In this document: piece by piece, positions 44,473 through 52,510 of the stretch | How positions within the stretch are numbered: position 1 is the first letter of the stretch | Layout: every line of letters starts with the position of its first letter | Assembly (NCBI GenBank): GCA_017432005.1 | Contig: JAFRKA010000014.1 | Location: 25,604-89,603, forward strand | Source: Erysipelotrichaceae bacterium | GTDB taxonomy: Bacteria > Bacillota_I > Bacilli_A > Erysipelotrichales > Erysipelotrichaceae | Direction of reading: 5' to 3' | Length of the DNA: 64,000 nucleotides | The notes under the pieces: model-generated | The model's input: only the letters and a program-made list of their open reading frames with translations | Told to the model about the DNA's origin: nothing | The model's database searches: none | Translations under genes and position numbers: made by a program

Positions 44473-45846
44473 ATGGTCAGAATAGTAGAAACTTCAGTAC
44501 GTGACGGTCAGCAGTCGCTGTTTGCGACCAGGATGAATACCGAAGAGGTCGTCAAACTGTGCAAGATCTTTGATGATGCCGGCTATCACGCCATCGAAAT
44601 GTGGGGCGGAGCGACTTTCGACTCCTGCATGCGTTTTCTCAATGAAGACCCCTGGGGCCGACTCAGATCCGTCAAGGCTGTCTGCAAGAAGACGAAGCTG
44701 CAGATGCTGTTCAGGGGACAGAACATTTTGGGTTACCGTCATTATTCCGATGATGTCGTCGATATGTTCTGCAAGAAATCCATTGAAAACGGCATCGATA
44801 TCATCAGAGTCTTTGATGCGCTGAATGATATCCGCAATCTGCGTCAGGCCGTCGAATCGACCAAGAAGTATGGCGGCGAATGTCAGATCGCGCTGTCTTA
44901 TACGACTTCACCGGTCCACACGATCGATTACTATGTGTCGCTGGCCAAGGAAGTGGAGAAGCTCGGTGCCGATTCTTTGTGTATCAAGGATATGGCCGGA
45001 GTCCTGCTCCCGGAAGATGCGACAAAACTAATAACCGCTTTGAAGAAAGAGATAAAGCTCCCGCTGGAACTTCATTCCCATTCGACAGCCGGTGTCTGCG
45101 CCATGACCTACATGGCTGCCATCAGAGCCGGTGTGGATATCGTCGATACATCACTGTCACCTCTTTCTGACGGTACAGCTCAGCCTTCAACACAGGCTTT
45201 AGCCAACTCCTTAAGAGGAACAGAGTATGATCCGAAACTGGACTTTGAAGTTTTGGCCAAGGCAGAACCGCTGGTCACGGCGATCGTCGACAAATACATC
45301 GCCAACGGCACCCTCAATCCGAAATCCTTTGAGGTCAATCCCAACATCCTGACTTATCAGGTCCCGGGAGGCATGCTGTCAAACATGATCAGCCAGCTCA
45401 AGGAACAGGGTGCCATGAACAGATATGAAGACGTCCTAAGAGAGATCCCGAAGGTCAGAAAAGATATGGGCTATCCGCCACTGGTCACACCGATGTCCCA
45501 GATGGTCGGTACACAGGCCGTTCTGAATATCCTGTCCGGTGAAAGATACAAGGTCTGTGCCAAAGAGATCAAGGATTATCTCTGCGGTAAATACGGAAAA
45601 GCTCCGGCACCGGTGGATGAGAAGATCCGCAAGAAGATCATCGGTGATGAGAAGATCATCGACTGCCGTCCGGCCGATCTGCTGGAACCGGAATTCGAGA
45701 AGCTCAAGGAGCAGTATGCGGACATCGCCCGCAGCGATGAAGATGTGCTCTCGCTTGCCCTGTTTGAAAACGTCGCCCGTGAATTCCTGAAGAAGCGCTA
45801 CGGGCGAAATGAAGACAAGGCTGATGAATTCGAAATGTTTATCTAG
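44473..45846 (+). CDS. oadA: Oxaloacetate decarboxylase alpha subunit, carboxyltransferase
   Basis: The 457-residue protein has the DRE-TIM barrel signature 'ETSVRDGQQSL', 'MWGGATFDSCMRFLNEDPW', the reactive Lys in 'LCIKDMAG', metal ligands in 'ELHSHST', and the conserved C-terminal carboxylase domain. The biotin domain that often ends OadA is missing and is encoded separately at 46100. It transfers the carboxyl of oxaloacetate to biotin on the membrane face. Pyruvate carboxylase subunit B is the close alternative, but oadG and oadB in the operon settle the reading. Confidence 0.92.
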   Translation: MVRIVETSVRDGQQSLFATRMNTEEVVKLCKIFDDAGYHAIEMWGGATFDSCMRFLNEDPWGRLRSVKAVCKKTKLQMLFRGQNILGYRHYSDDVVDMFCKKSIENGIDIIRVFDALNDIRNLRQAVESTKKYGGECQIALSYTTSPVHTIDYYVSLAKEVEKLGADSLCIKDMAGVLLPEDATKLITALKKEIKLPLELHSHSTAGVCAMTYMAAIRAGVDIVDTSLSPLSDGTAQPSTQALANSLRGTEYDPKLDFEVLAKAEPLVTAIVDKYIANGTLNPKSFEVNPNILTYQVPGGMLSNMISQLKEQGAMNRYEDVLREIPKVRKDMGYPPLVTPMSQMVGTQAVLNILSGERYKVCAKEIKDYLCGKYGKAPAPVDEKIRKKIIGDEKIIDCRPADLLEPEFEKLKEQYADIARSDEDVLSLALFENVAREFLKKRYGRNEDKADEFEMFI

Positions 45847-45854
45847 GAGGCGTT

Positions 45855-46100
45855 ATGGAGATACTCAGTAATTATTCGGGCATCACAGCCCTGATCGTCT
45901 ACGGGATCATCCTGGCGCTGATCCTGTCACTTCGCAAGAAGAAGACAACAGATGAAGATACAACAGAAGAAGTAAAAGAACGTTTACCACTTGATCTGAA
46001 TGATGAGGATGCGACAGTCGCCTGTCTTGTGGCAGCGATCGATTGCCGTGAAGAATGTCATCGCAATGTTCAGATCGTAAGTGTCAGGAGGATCGCTTAA
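45855..46100 (+). CDS. oadG: Oxaloacetate decarboxylase gamma-like subunit
   Basis: The 81-residue product has one N-terminal membrane helix, a charged linker with acidic runs, and 'DDEDATVACLVAAIDCREECH'-like Cys/His-bearing end of the OadG family (quoted loosely; the acidic segment precedes AAIDCREECH). OadG anchors the alpha subunit and binds zinc. AGGAGG precedes the ATG and the stop overlaps the biotin carrier start (TAATG). Confidence 0.82.
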   Translation: MEILSNYSGITALIVYGIILALILSLRKKKTTDEDTTEEVKERLPLDLNDEDATVACLVAAIDCREECHRNVQIVSVRRIA

Positions 46101-46447
46101 TGAAAATCTATAAAGTCAAAGTCAACGGTAAAGTATATGAAGTGGAACTTGAAGCTGTCGATGAAGTAAAGGGCAGCGTTGAAGCCAAGACAGTGTCTGA
46201 AGAAGCACCGGCAAAGGAAGCTGCTTCTGAAGGTGCCAATCAGATCCTGGCTCCGATCGCCGGCAAGGTCCTGGATATCAAGGTCAAGCCTGGTGAGATG
46301 GTCAGAAAAGGTCAGACCGTGGCGATCATCGAAGCCATGAAACTGGAGAACGAGATCCAGTCTGCCTACAGCGGCAAGGTCAAGGAAGTCGTCGTTTCCG
46401 AAGGCGCTGATGTGCGCAACAAGGATGTCCTGATCGTCCTGGAGTAG
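46100..46447 (+). CDS. Biotin carboxyl carrier protein of the decarboxylase
   Basis: Starting at ATG 46100 behind AGGAGG, this 115-residue protein has an Ala/Glu/Pro-rich linker and a biotinyl domain with 'IIEAMKLENEIQ', whose Lys is the biotin site. It carries the carboxyl group from OadA to the OadB membrane pump. Having it as a separate polypeptide resembles methylmalonyl-CoA and glutaconyl-CoA decarboxylases. The gene for the biotin ligase follows immediately. Confidence 0.92.
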   Translation: MKIYKVKVNGKVYEVELEAVDEVKGSVEAKTVSEEAPAKEAASEGANQILAPIAGKVLDIKVKPGEMVRKGQTVAIIEAMKLENEIQSAYSGKVKEVVVSEGADVRNKDVLIVLE

Positions 46448-47161
46448 ATGAGAGAGATCTATTTCGAAAGTATCGATTCGACAAACACTTATCTGAAGCA
46501 GCATTATGAAGAGCTGGAAGATATGTGCTTTGTCAGAACTGACTATCAGTCGGCCGGCAGAGGACGAAAGTCAAGGACCTGGCTGGCTGAAAAAGGAGAA
46601 AGCCTGTTGTTTTCCGTACTGCTGAAGGACGAAGAGGTCCTGAAAAGATACAGGGAGCTCTCAGTGCTTTCAGCCTACAGTGTGCTTGAAGTCCTTGAGG
46701 GATACGGGATCGGCGATCTGATGATCAAATGGCCCAATGATGTCCTGGTGAAAGAAAGAAAGATCTGCGGGATCCTCCTGGAAGGGATATCCGCTGAATC
46801 TCTTCGCTGTATCATCATCGGCATCGGTCTCAATGTAAAGCAGGAAAGCTTTACGGGAGATTATCTGAACGAACCGGTCTCAATGAGGATGATCCTGAAT
46901 GAGGAGATCGGCATGGATGCTTTGAAAGACAGGATCTATCAGAAACTGGAAGACAATATCCGGAAACTGAAGGAAGGATATGACTTCTATGAAGAGATAA
47001 GTGCCTATGATCTTCTCAAGGGAAGGAAAGTGAAAGCGCTGGTAAATGATGTCTTCAAAGAAGTCAGTGTCATCGGGATGAGATCTGATTATTCACTCGG
47101 TATCATCGATGATGGCAAAGAACTGAATATTAAAACTGGCGAGATCAGTTTTCATGTATAG
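46448..47161 (+). CDS. birA: Biotin-protein ligase
   Basis: The 237-residue enzyme has 'FESIDSTNTYLK', 'SAGRGRKSRTW' (biotinyl-AMP loop), 'IKWPNDVLV' and a small C-terminal SH3-like domain. The N-terminal DNA-binding domain of bifunctional BirA is absent, so it is a pure ligase. It starts on the base after the carrier-protein stop, in line with attachment of biotin to that carrier as its main task. Confidence 0.92.
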   Translation: MREIYFESIDSTNTYLKQHYEELEDMCFVRTDYQSAGRGRKSRTWLAEKGESLLFSVLLKDEEVLKRYRELSVLSAYSVLEVLEGYGIGDLMIKWPNDVLVKERKICGILLEGISAESLRCIIIGIGLNVKQESFTGDYLNEPVSMRMILNEEIGMDALKDRIYQKLEDNIRKLKEGYDFYEEISAYDLLKGRKVKALVNDVFKEVSVIGMRSDYSLGIIDDGKELNIKTGEISFHV

Positions 47162-47173
47162 GGGGATTTAGAT

Positions 47174-48292
47174 ATGAGTTTTTTATACGAGAATCTTTTG
47201 GCCCTGACCTGGCAGCAGGTCACCATGTGGGTGATAGGCGGTATCCTTATCTGGCTGGCTATCGACAAGGAGATGGAACCATCACTGCTGCTGCCGATCG
47301 GCTTTGGTGCCATTCTGGCCAATCTGCCTTTTTCTGGTGCCGTAAGTCAGTATATCAACGGCGTGTTCCAGGAAGGTCCCTTATCGACTCTCTATGATGC
47401 CGGTATCGCCAATGAACTGTTCCCGTTACTGCTTTTCATCGGTATCGGTGCGATGTGCGACTTCGGCCCGTTACTTTCAAATCCGACCCTGATGATGTTT
47501 GGTGCAGCAGCCCAGTTCGGTATCTTCTTCACTTTCTGTATCGCTTCGATGTTTTTCCCGGTGAATGATGCTGCCAGTATCGCAACGATCGGTGCAGCCG
47601 ACGGCCCGACGGCCATCGTCGTTGCCCAGAAGCTGCATTCCACCTATCTGTCACCGATCATGGTGGCAGCCTATTCCTATATGGCACTGGTGCCGATCAT
47701 TCAGCCACCGGTCATCAGACTGCTGACGAGCAGAAAGGAAAGGATGATCCGCATGGACTATGAGCCGAAGACGGTCTCAAGAACGACCAGGATCCTTTTC
47801 CCGATCATCATCACGATCATTGCCGGTCTGATATCTCCGGCATCTGTCTCGCTGGTCGGTTTCCTGATGTTCGGCAACCTTCTGAAAGAATGTGGTGTCC
47901 TCAACGGTCTGTCTGATACAGCACAGGGTGCCATGGCCAATATGATCACATTGTTATTAGGTATAACCGTCGCTTCCAAGATGCAGGCGGAAAACTTCCT
48001 GCAGGTGGATACGCTGATGATCCTGGGACTGGGACTCTTTGCCTTCGTCTTCGATACGGCAGGCGGTGTCCTGTTCGCTAAATTCCTCAATCTCTTCCTG
48101 AAGAAGAAGGTCAACCCGATGATCGGTGCTGCCGGTATCTCGGCCTTCCCGATGTCCGGCCGTATCATCCACAAGATGGGTCTTGAGGAAGACAACCAGA
48201 ATTTCCTGCTCATGCATTCCATGGGCGTCAATGTTTCCGGACAGATCGCTTCCGTCATTGCGGGCGGTCTGATCATGAGTTTCTTTATGTAG
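47174..48292 (+). CDS. oadB: Oxaloacetate decarboxylase beta subunit, Na+ pump
   Basis: The 372-residue protein has about ten membrane helices and the OadB landmarks 'GFGAILANLPF', 'FIGIGAMCDFGPLL', 'GAADGPTAI' (Na+ and carboxyl-biotin site) and 'FPMSGRIIHKMG'. It decarboxylates carboxy-biotin and exports Na+. GGGGG precedes the ATG. Combined with PckA it allows PEP to pyruvate with one ATP and a sodium gradient, an alternative to pyruvate kinase. Confidence 0.95.
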   Translation: MSFLYENLLALTWQQVTMWVIGGILIWLAIDKEMEPSLLLPIGFGAILANLPFSGAVSQYINGVFQEGPLSTLYDAGIANELFPLLLFIGIGAMCDFGPLLSNPTLMMFGAAAQFGIFFTFCIASMFFPVNDAASIATIGAADGPTAIVVAQKLHSTYLSPIMVAAYSYMALVPIIQPPVIRLLTSRKERMIRMDYEPKTVSRTTRILFPIIITIIAGLISPASVSLVGFLMFGNLLKECGVLNGLSDTAQGAMANMITLLLGITVASKMQAENFLQVDTLMILGLGLFAFVFDTAGGVLFAKFLNLFLKKKVNPMIGAAGISAFPMSGRIIHKMGLEEDNQNFLLMHSMGVNVSGQIASVIAGGLIMSFFM

Positions 48293-48304
48293 GAGGAAAG
48301 AATA

Positions 48305-48439
48305 ATGAGTTTTACACCAATGAATTTCATCATCAATCTGCCTTATCTGCTTAAGGGTGAACTGGGACTGTTCGCGGCCCTGGGTCTGATCGCCCTGTCG
48401 ACGATCGTCCTCAACCGGATCTTTGACAGACAGAAATAG
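48305..48439 (+). CDS. 44-residue membrane peptide at the end of the oad operon
   Basis: An AGGAGG seven bases upstream and an ATG at 48305 open a 44-codon frame with one hydrophobic helix (about residues 18-37, 'GELGLFAALGLIALSTIVL') and a short basic tail ending DRQK. It lies 12 bases after oadB and before the operon terminator. It is too short for usual gene finders. A stabilising or accessory subunit of the decarboxylase is the natural guess from position. Confidence 0.7.
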   Translation: MSFTPMNFIINLPYLLKGELGLFAALGLIALSTIVLNRIFDRQK

Positions 48440-48446
48440 TTCAATT

Positions 48447-48471
48447 GGAGCTTCGAGCTCCTTTTCTTTTT
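48447..48471 (+). terminator. Terminator of the oad operon
   Basis: GGAGC and GCTCC around TTCGA, followed by a T-rich run. Confidence 0.75.
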
Positions 48472-48487
48472 ATGCTAAAGTATAGTT

Positions 48488-48904
48488 ATGATGAATCTGG
48501 AACTGAACAAAAAGCTTGATGATATCTGTACGGCTATATGTAAGGATTCAAAGAGCATCAGTTATTCCTATCTGCGGATCTTTGCGTTTGACCGTGATGA
48601 TTTTGAAGAGAGTTTCAAAGAGTTTTTCGAACTCGATATCGATGAGATAAAACTGACGGAGAGTGAAGAGAGTTTTGAAGAGATCTTCGGAACGTTCCTG
48701 GAGAAGAGGAATGCCCGCCGGATCGTCAAAGGGATCAGGGATATCTGCGGGATGGAGAAGAACGTTTATTATGATAACTGTGATCTGTATGAACTGCTGG
48801 AAGGCGCATCAGGCGGACTGAGCGGATTCTATTTCATTGAAGAGATCTTCTTCGCAGAATATGATGACAGTATGGTCTGTTACATCCTGGGAAACAATGA
48901 ATAA
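48488..48904 (+). CDS. Hypothetical protein, 138 aa
   Basis: The acidic, soluble protein starts at ATG 48488 or, as likely, at the adjacent ATG 48491. TATAGT at 48481-48486 lies directly before the start and no Shine-Dalgarno is present, so the mRNA may be leaderless. The middle is rich in Asp, Glu and Phe and the end in Gly and aromatic residues. I do not recognise the family. It is a single gene between two terminators. Confidence 0.65.
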   Translation: MMNLELNKKLDDICTAICKDSKSISYSYLRIFAFDRDDFEESFKEFFELDIDEIKLTESEESFEEIFGTFLEKRNARRIVKGIRDICGMEKNVYYDNCDLYELLEGASGGLSGFYFIEEIFFAEYDDSMVCYILGNNE

Positions 48905-48907
48905 CTT

Positions 48908-48931
48908 AAAAAAGCGATGATTCGCTTTTTT
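48908..48931. terminator. Bidirectional terminator
   Basis: AAAAAAGCGA and TCGCTTTTTT around TGAT, symmetric, between convergent genes. Confidence 0.85.
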
Positions 48932-49412
48932 AAATGAGTTCTATCGTTTTGATCTTCTGTTCGATCAGCGGTTTGTCACGTCTGTCTGTTTCGACATCCG
49001 CTATCTCATCGACGACTTCGATGCCTTTGGTGATCTTGCCGAAAGCGGCATACTGGCCGTCAAGGTGCGGAGCATCCTGATGCATGATGAAGAATTGTGA
49101 TGAAGCAGAGTTGGGATCCATGGTCCTGGCCATAGAGAGAACACCACGGGTGTGCTTGAGTTCATTTTTGAAACCGTTGGACAGGAATTCACCTTTGATC
49201 GTCTTTTCCGAGCCGCCCATTCCGGTACCGGTAGGATCACCACCCTGGATCATGAAGCCGCTGATGACGCGATGGAAGATGATGCCGTCAAAGAATTTTT
49301 CCTTGATGAGTTCCACAAAGTTTTCAACGGTGAGCGGAGCGATCTCAGGATAGAGTTCAGCTTCCATTTCTCTGCCGTCTTCCATGATGATTCTGATTCT
49401 GATATTTTCCAT
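48930..49412 (-). CDS. Peptidyl-prolyl cis-trans isomerase, cyclophilin type
   Basis: The 160-residue protein has 'FHRVISGFMIQGGDPTGTG' (catalytic Arg and Phe/Met/Gln), 'MARTMDPNSASSQFFI' and 'LDGQYAAFGKI', the cyclophilin core. There is no signal peptide, so it acts in the cytosol in protein folding. CGAGGA precedes the ATG at 49412. Several antisense frames here are shadows. Confidence 0.93.
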   Translation of the reverse strand: MENIRIRIIMEDGREMEAELYPEIAPLTVENFVELIKEKFFDGIIFHRVISGFMIQGGDPTGTGMGGSEKTIKGEFLSNGFKNELKHTRGVLSMARTMDPNSASSQFFIMHQDAPHLDGQYAAFGKITKGIEVVDEIADVETDRRDKPLIEQKIKTIELI

Positions 49413-49487
49413 ATTTTATTATTTCCTCGTAATATAATTTTAGCATTTAAGTTATAATGGAAAAAAGTAAATCGCGGAGGATCACTT

Positions 49488-50840
49488 ATGAACAGTTATG
49501 TCGAACAAGTGATAGCTTATGTAGAAGAAAAATACGCTGAACAGAAGGAATTCGTACAGACGGTCAGAGAAGTTCTGACTTCGATCGCACCGGTCATCGA
49601 TGCTCATCCGGAGTATGTGAAAGCCGATCTTCTGAAAAGGATGGTCGAACCGGAAAGGCTCTTCAGATTCAGAGTCGTCTGGACAGACGATGAGGGAAAC
49701 GTTCAGACCAATGTCGGTTACCGCTGTCAGTTCAACGGAGCGATCGGTCCCTACAAGGGCGGTCTGAGATTCAAAAATAATGTCAACGAATCAGTCATGA
49801 AGTTCCTGGGTTTTGAACAGACTTTCAAGAACTCTTTGACGGGTCTGCCGATCGGGGGAGCCAAGGGCGGCAGTGATTTCGATCCTGCCGGTAAATCAGA
49901 TGAAGAGATAATGCGTTTCTGTCAGAGTTTTATGACAGCTTTATACAGATACATCGGACCGGATATCGATGTTCCGGCGGGTGATATAGGTGTCGGCGGC
50001 CGAGAGATCGGTTTTCTCTATGGTCAGTATCGCCGGCTCAAGGGTGATTTTGAAAACGGCGTCCTGACCGGCAAAGGCCTGTCCTATGGCGGATCACTGA
50101 TCAGGCCGGAGGCTACCGGGTACGGCGCCATCTATTATCTCGATCAGGTCCTGAAACATGAAAAGGACGTGCTCGTCGGCAAGCGTATCGCTGTATCAGG
50201 CTACGGCAATGTTGCCTGGGGCATCATGAAGAAGGCAGCCCAGATGGGAGCCAAGGTCATCTACATGTCCGGTTCAAGGGGTTACATCCGCGATGAAGAA
50301 GGTATCGCCGGAGACGAAAAACTGGATTTCATCCTGAAACTGCGTGAAAGCAACTCCAAAGACCTCAAATCATACGCGGACAGGTTTGGCTGTGAGTATG
50401 TGGAAGGCAAGACCTTCTGGGGTGCAAAAGATGTCGATATCTACATGCCTTCGGCAACTCAGAACGAAGTCGGACTGGAAGAAGCGAAGAAGATCGCTGC
50501 TTCAGGTGCGAAGTACTATCTTGAAGTCTCCAATATGCCGACGACCAATGAAGCTCTGGCTTATCTGAAGAACCAGAAGCAGATGATCATCGCTCCGTCC
50601 AAGGCGGTCAATGCGGGCGGTGTCGGTGTCTCGGCACTGGAGATGTCGCAGAACGCGGAGAGACTTTCCTGGACGGCCGAGGAAGTGGATATGAGACTGA
50701 AAGAGATGATGAAGGGCATCTATGACAAATCAGTCGAAGCAGCGGAAAGATACGGACTGGGCTACGATCTGATCGCCGGAGCCAATATCGCCGGTTTTGA
50801 AAAAGTGGCTCAAGCCATGTATGAACAGGGAGTGTTCTGA
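49488..50840 (+). CDS. gdhA: NADP-type glutamate dehydrogenase, copy 1
   Basis: The 450-residue enzyme shows 'QFNGAIGPYKGGLRF' with the catalytic Lys region, 'GGAKGGSDFDPAGKS', 'DVPAGDIGVGGREIG' (catalytic Asp) and a Rossmann domain starting 'AVSGYGNVAWG'. It is a hexameric small-form GDH that assimilates ammonia. A second gene of the same family lies 1.7 kb downstream. CGGAGG precedes the ATG. Its stop overlaps the start of the redox-type gene that follows (TGATG). Confidence 0.94.
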   Translation: MNSYVEQVIAYVEEKYAEQKEFVQTVREVLTSIAPVIDAHPEYVKADLLKRMVEPERLFRFRVVWTDDEGNVQTNVGYRCQFNGAIGPYKGGLRFKNNVNESVMKFLGFEQTFKNSLTGLPIGGAKGGSDFDPAGKSDEEIMRFCQSFMTALYRYIGPDIDVPAGDIGVGGREIGFLYGQYRRLKGDFENGVLTGKGLSYGGSLIRPEATGYGAIYYLDQVLKHEKDVLVGKRIAVSGYGNVAWGIMKKAAQMGAKVIYMSGSRGYIRDEEGIAGDEKLDFILKLRESNSKDLKSYADRFGCEYVEGKTFWGAKDVDIYMPSATQNEVGLEEAKKIAASGAKYYLEVSNMPTTNEALAYLKNQKQMIIAPSKAVNAGGVGVSALEMSQNAERLSWTAEEVDMRLKEMMKGIYDKSVEAAERYGLGYDLIAGANIAGFEKVAQAMYEQGVF

Positions 50841-51262
50841 TGAGCGAATTTCTGGAAAAAGTAAGATCCTACTATCAGGATGAGTATTATAACTGTTCTG
50901 AAGCCATCATCCATGCGGCCAATGATCACTATGGGCTGAAGATAACTGAGGAAGATATGCTGATGTTCGGCGGCTATGGCGGAGGCATGTATTCCGGTAT
51001 CGTCTGCGGTGCACTGGTCTCTTCGATCGCGGTCATCTCAAAAATGGTCGTGAAGCAGAATGCCCGCAGGGAAAAGGAAACAGTCAGACCGCTGATCCAG
51101 AAGGCTGTCAGGAATTTCAATGAGACATTGGGAGGCCTCAGCTGCAAGGAACTCAAGCCGAAATACTGGACGAAAGAACTGTCCTGCTGGAGAACAGTGG
51201 AACTGGCTGCAACTGCACTGGAAAAAACTGTTGAAGAAATCAGAAGCACTACTGAGGAATGA
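50840..51262 (+). CDS. C_GCAxxG_C_C family protein
   Basis: The 140-residue protein carries the family's spaced cysteines: 'YYNCSEA', 'GGYGGGMYSGIVCGAL', 'LSCKEL' and 'LSCW'. Members are thought to be redox or metal-binding proteins without a firmly assigned activity. It has no signal peptide. Coupling to the glutamate dehydrogenase by an overlapping stop and start suggests a link to that enzyme or its redox state, which is inferred. Confidence 0.82.
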   Translation: MSEFLEKVRSYYQDEYYNCSEAIIHAANDHYGLKITEEDMLMFGGYGGGMYSGIVCGALVSSIAVISKMVVKQNARREKETVRPLIQKAVRNFNETLGGLSCKELKPKYWTKELSCWRTVELAATALEKTVEEIRSTTEE

Positions 51263-51267
51263 ATGAT

Positions 51268-52356
51268 ATGACAGGAACGAGATGTATCGATATAACAGAT
51301 GAGTCCCGTAAAGAGACTCTGAATAATAAAGGTGAGGACCGTCGGATAACGGTCCGTTTCTATTACCCGGGAATTGAAGAAGAGGGCAAGAATAAAACAG
51401 AAGTGCTGACAGAAGGCAAATTAAAAGGCTTCGGCAAGATCTCTGATCGCACTCTCTATGATCAGCGTGTAAAACTGTATGATGGCCTTGGGATCAAAGG
51501 CGGTCCGTATCCGCTGATCCTTTTCTCTCACGGTTACGGATGTTTTGCCGAGCAGAATTCCGATCTGTGTTCGTTCCTGGCTGAACACGGCTATATCGTC
51601 GCTTCGATATCACATACCTACGAGGCGAGTGAAACGGTCTTTGAAGACGGAACAGTCGTGCTTTACGACAAGTCTTTGACCTGGAAGTCATTCAAACCGC
51701 TCATTCCGGCTATCATCGATCTCTTGAGAGTCTCTTTTATGAAAAGAAAGAGCCCAGAAGAAGCGCTGGATATTTTTGACCGACATCAGTTGCGCTATGA
51801 AAGTTTTATGACTGAACGCGTCAACGAATGGGCAAAGGACAGCAGTCTGACGATCAGAAAGATCCGTGAGATGAATGATGATCCCGAATCTTTCCTGTAT
51901 CAGCGCATCGATCTTTCAAAAGGTGTCGGCGCAACAGGCCACTCCTTCGGCGGAGCTGCAGCCTATGCTCTGTGTCTTTATGAGGATGAGATCAGCTGCG
52001 GTGTGAATATGGACGGGGGACTGTTCGGTGATTTCGGTGAAGATGTCAACCATAAACCGTTCCTGCAGATACTTAATAAGGGCAATTACAACGTCGTGAC
52101 CCGCAGTATCTTATATCATGATGCACCGGTACATTTTATGATCTTCAAAGATATGAAGCATATCGGTTTCACAGATTTCAAATTCCTGACCAGAAAGAAG
52201 TCGATGGTCGGTACTTCCGATCCTGTCAAGACCATGGATACGATAAATGAAGTCCATCTCGCATTCTTCGACCGTTATCTTAAGCAGGGAGAGAAAGATG
52301 ATAAAACACCTCTGCCGGTAAACATGGAAGCACTTGAGTCTTATGATATCTATTAA
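51268..52356 (+). CDS. Alpha/beta hydrolase, PAF acetylhydrolase / dienelactone hydrolase-like
   Basis: The 362-residue protein has 'YPLILFSHGYGCF' (oxyanion region), the nucleophile elbow 'ATGHSFGGAAA' and a late 'MKHIGFTDF' with a His that can complete the triad. It resembles the platelet-activating-factor acetylhydrolase family. A carboxyl-ester or lipid substrate is likely. The ATG at 51268 is better spaced from GAGG than the one at 51259, which overlaps the previous stop. No signal peptide is seen. Confidence 0.8.
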   Translation: MTGTRCIDITDESRKETLNNKGEDRRITVRFYYPGIEEEGKNKTEVLTEGKLKGFGKISDRTLYDQRVKLYDGLGIKGGPYPLILFSHGYGCFAEQNSDLCSFLAEHGYIVASISHTYEASETVFEDGTVVLYDKSLTWKSFKPLIPAIIDLLRVSFMKRKSPEEALDIFDRHQLRYESFMTERVNEWAKDSSLTIRKIREMNDDPESFLYQRIDLSKGVGATGHSFGGAAAYALCLYEDEISCGVNMDGGLFGDFGEDVNHKPFLQILNKGNYNVVTRSILYHDAPVHFMIFKDMKHIGFTDFKFLTRKKSMVGTSDPVKTMDTINEVHLAFFDRYLKQGEKDDKTPLPVNMEALESYDIY

Positions 52357-52383
52357 AAAGAGCTGTTCATTATAGCTTCGATC

Positions 52384-52410
52384 AACGCACTTTAACAGGT
52401 GCGTTTTCTG
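52384..52410 (+). terminator. Rho-independent terminator
   Basis: AACGCAC (52384-52390) and GTGCGTT (52399-52405) form the stem, then a T-rich tail, between the hydrolase and the second GDH gene. Confidence 0.7.
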
Positions 52411-52510
52411 TTACTTATTATATATCCGAATAAATGTTCAGGCTCTTTCGACACATTATTCGTTTTATCGGTAATAATCTGTTATGATGAAATCAGAGGT
52501 ATATATATCA

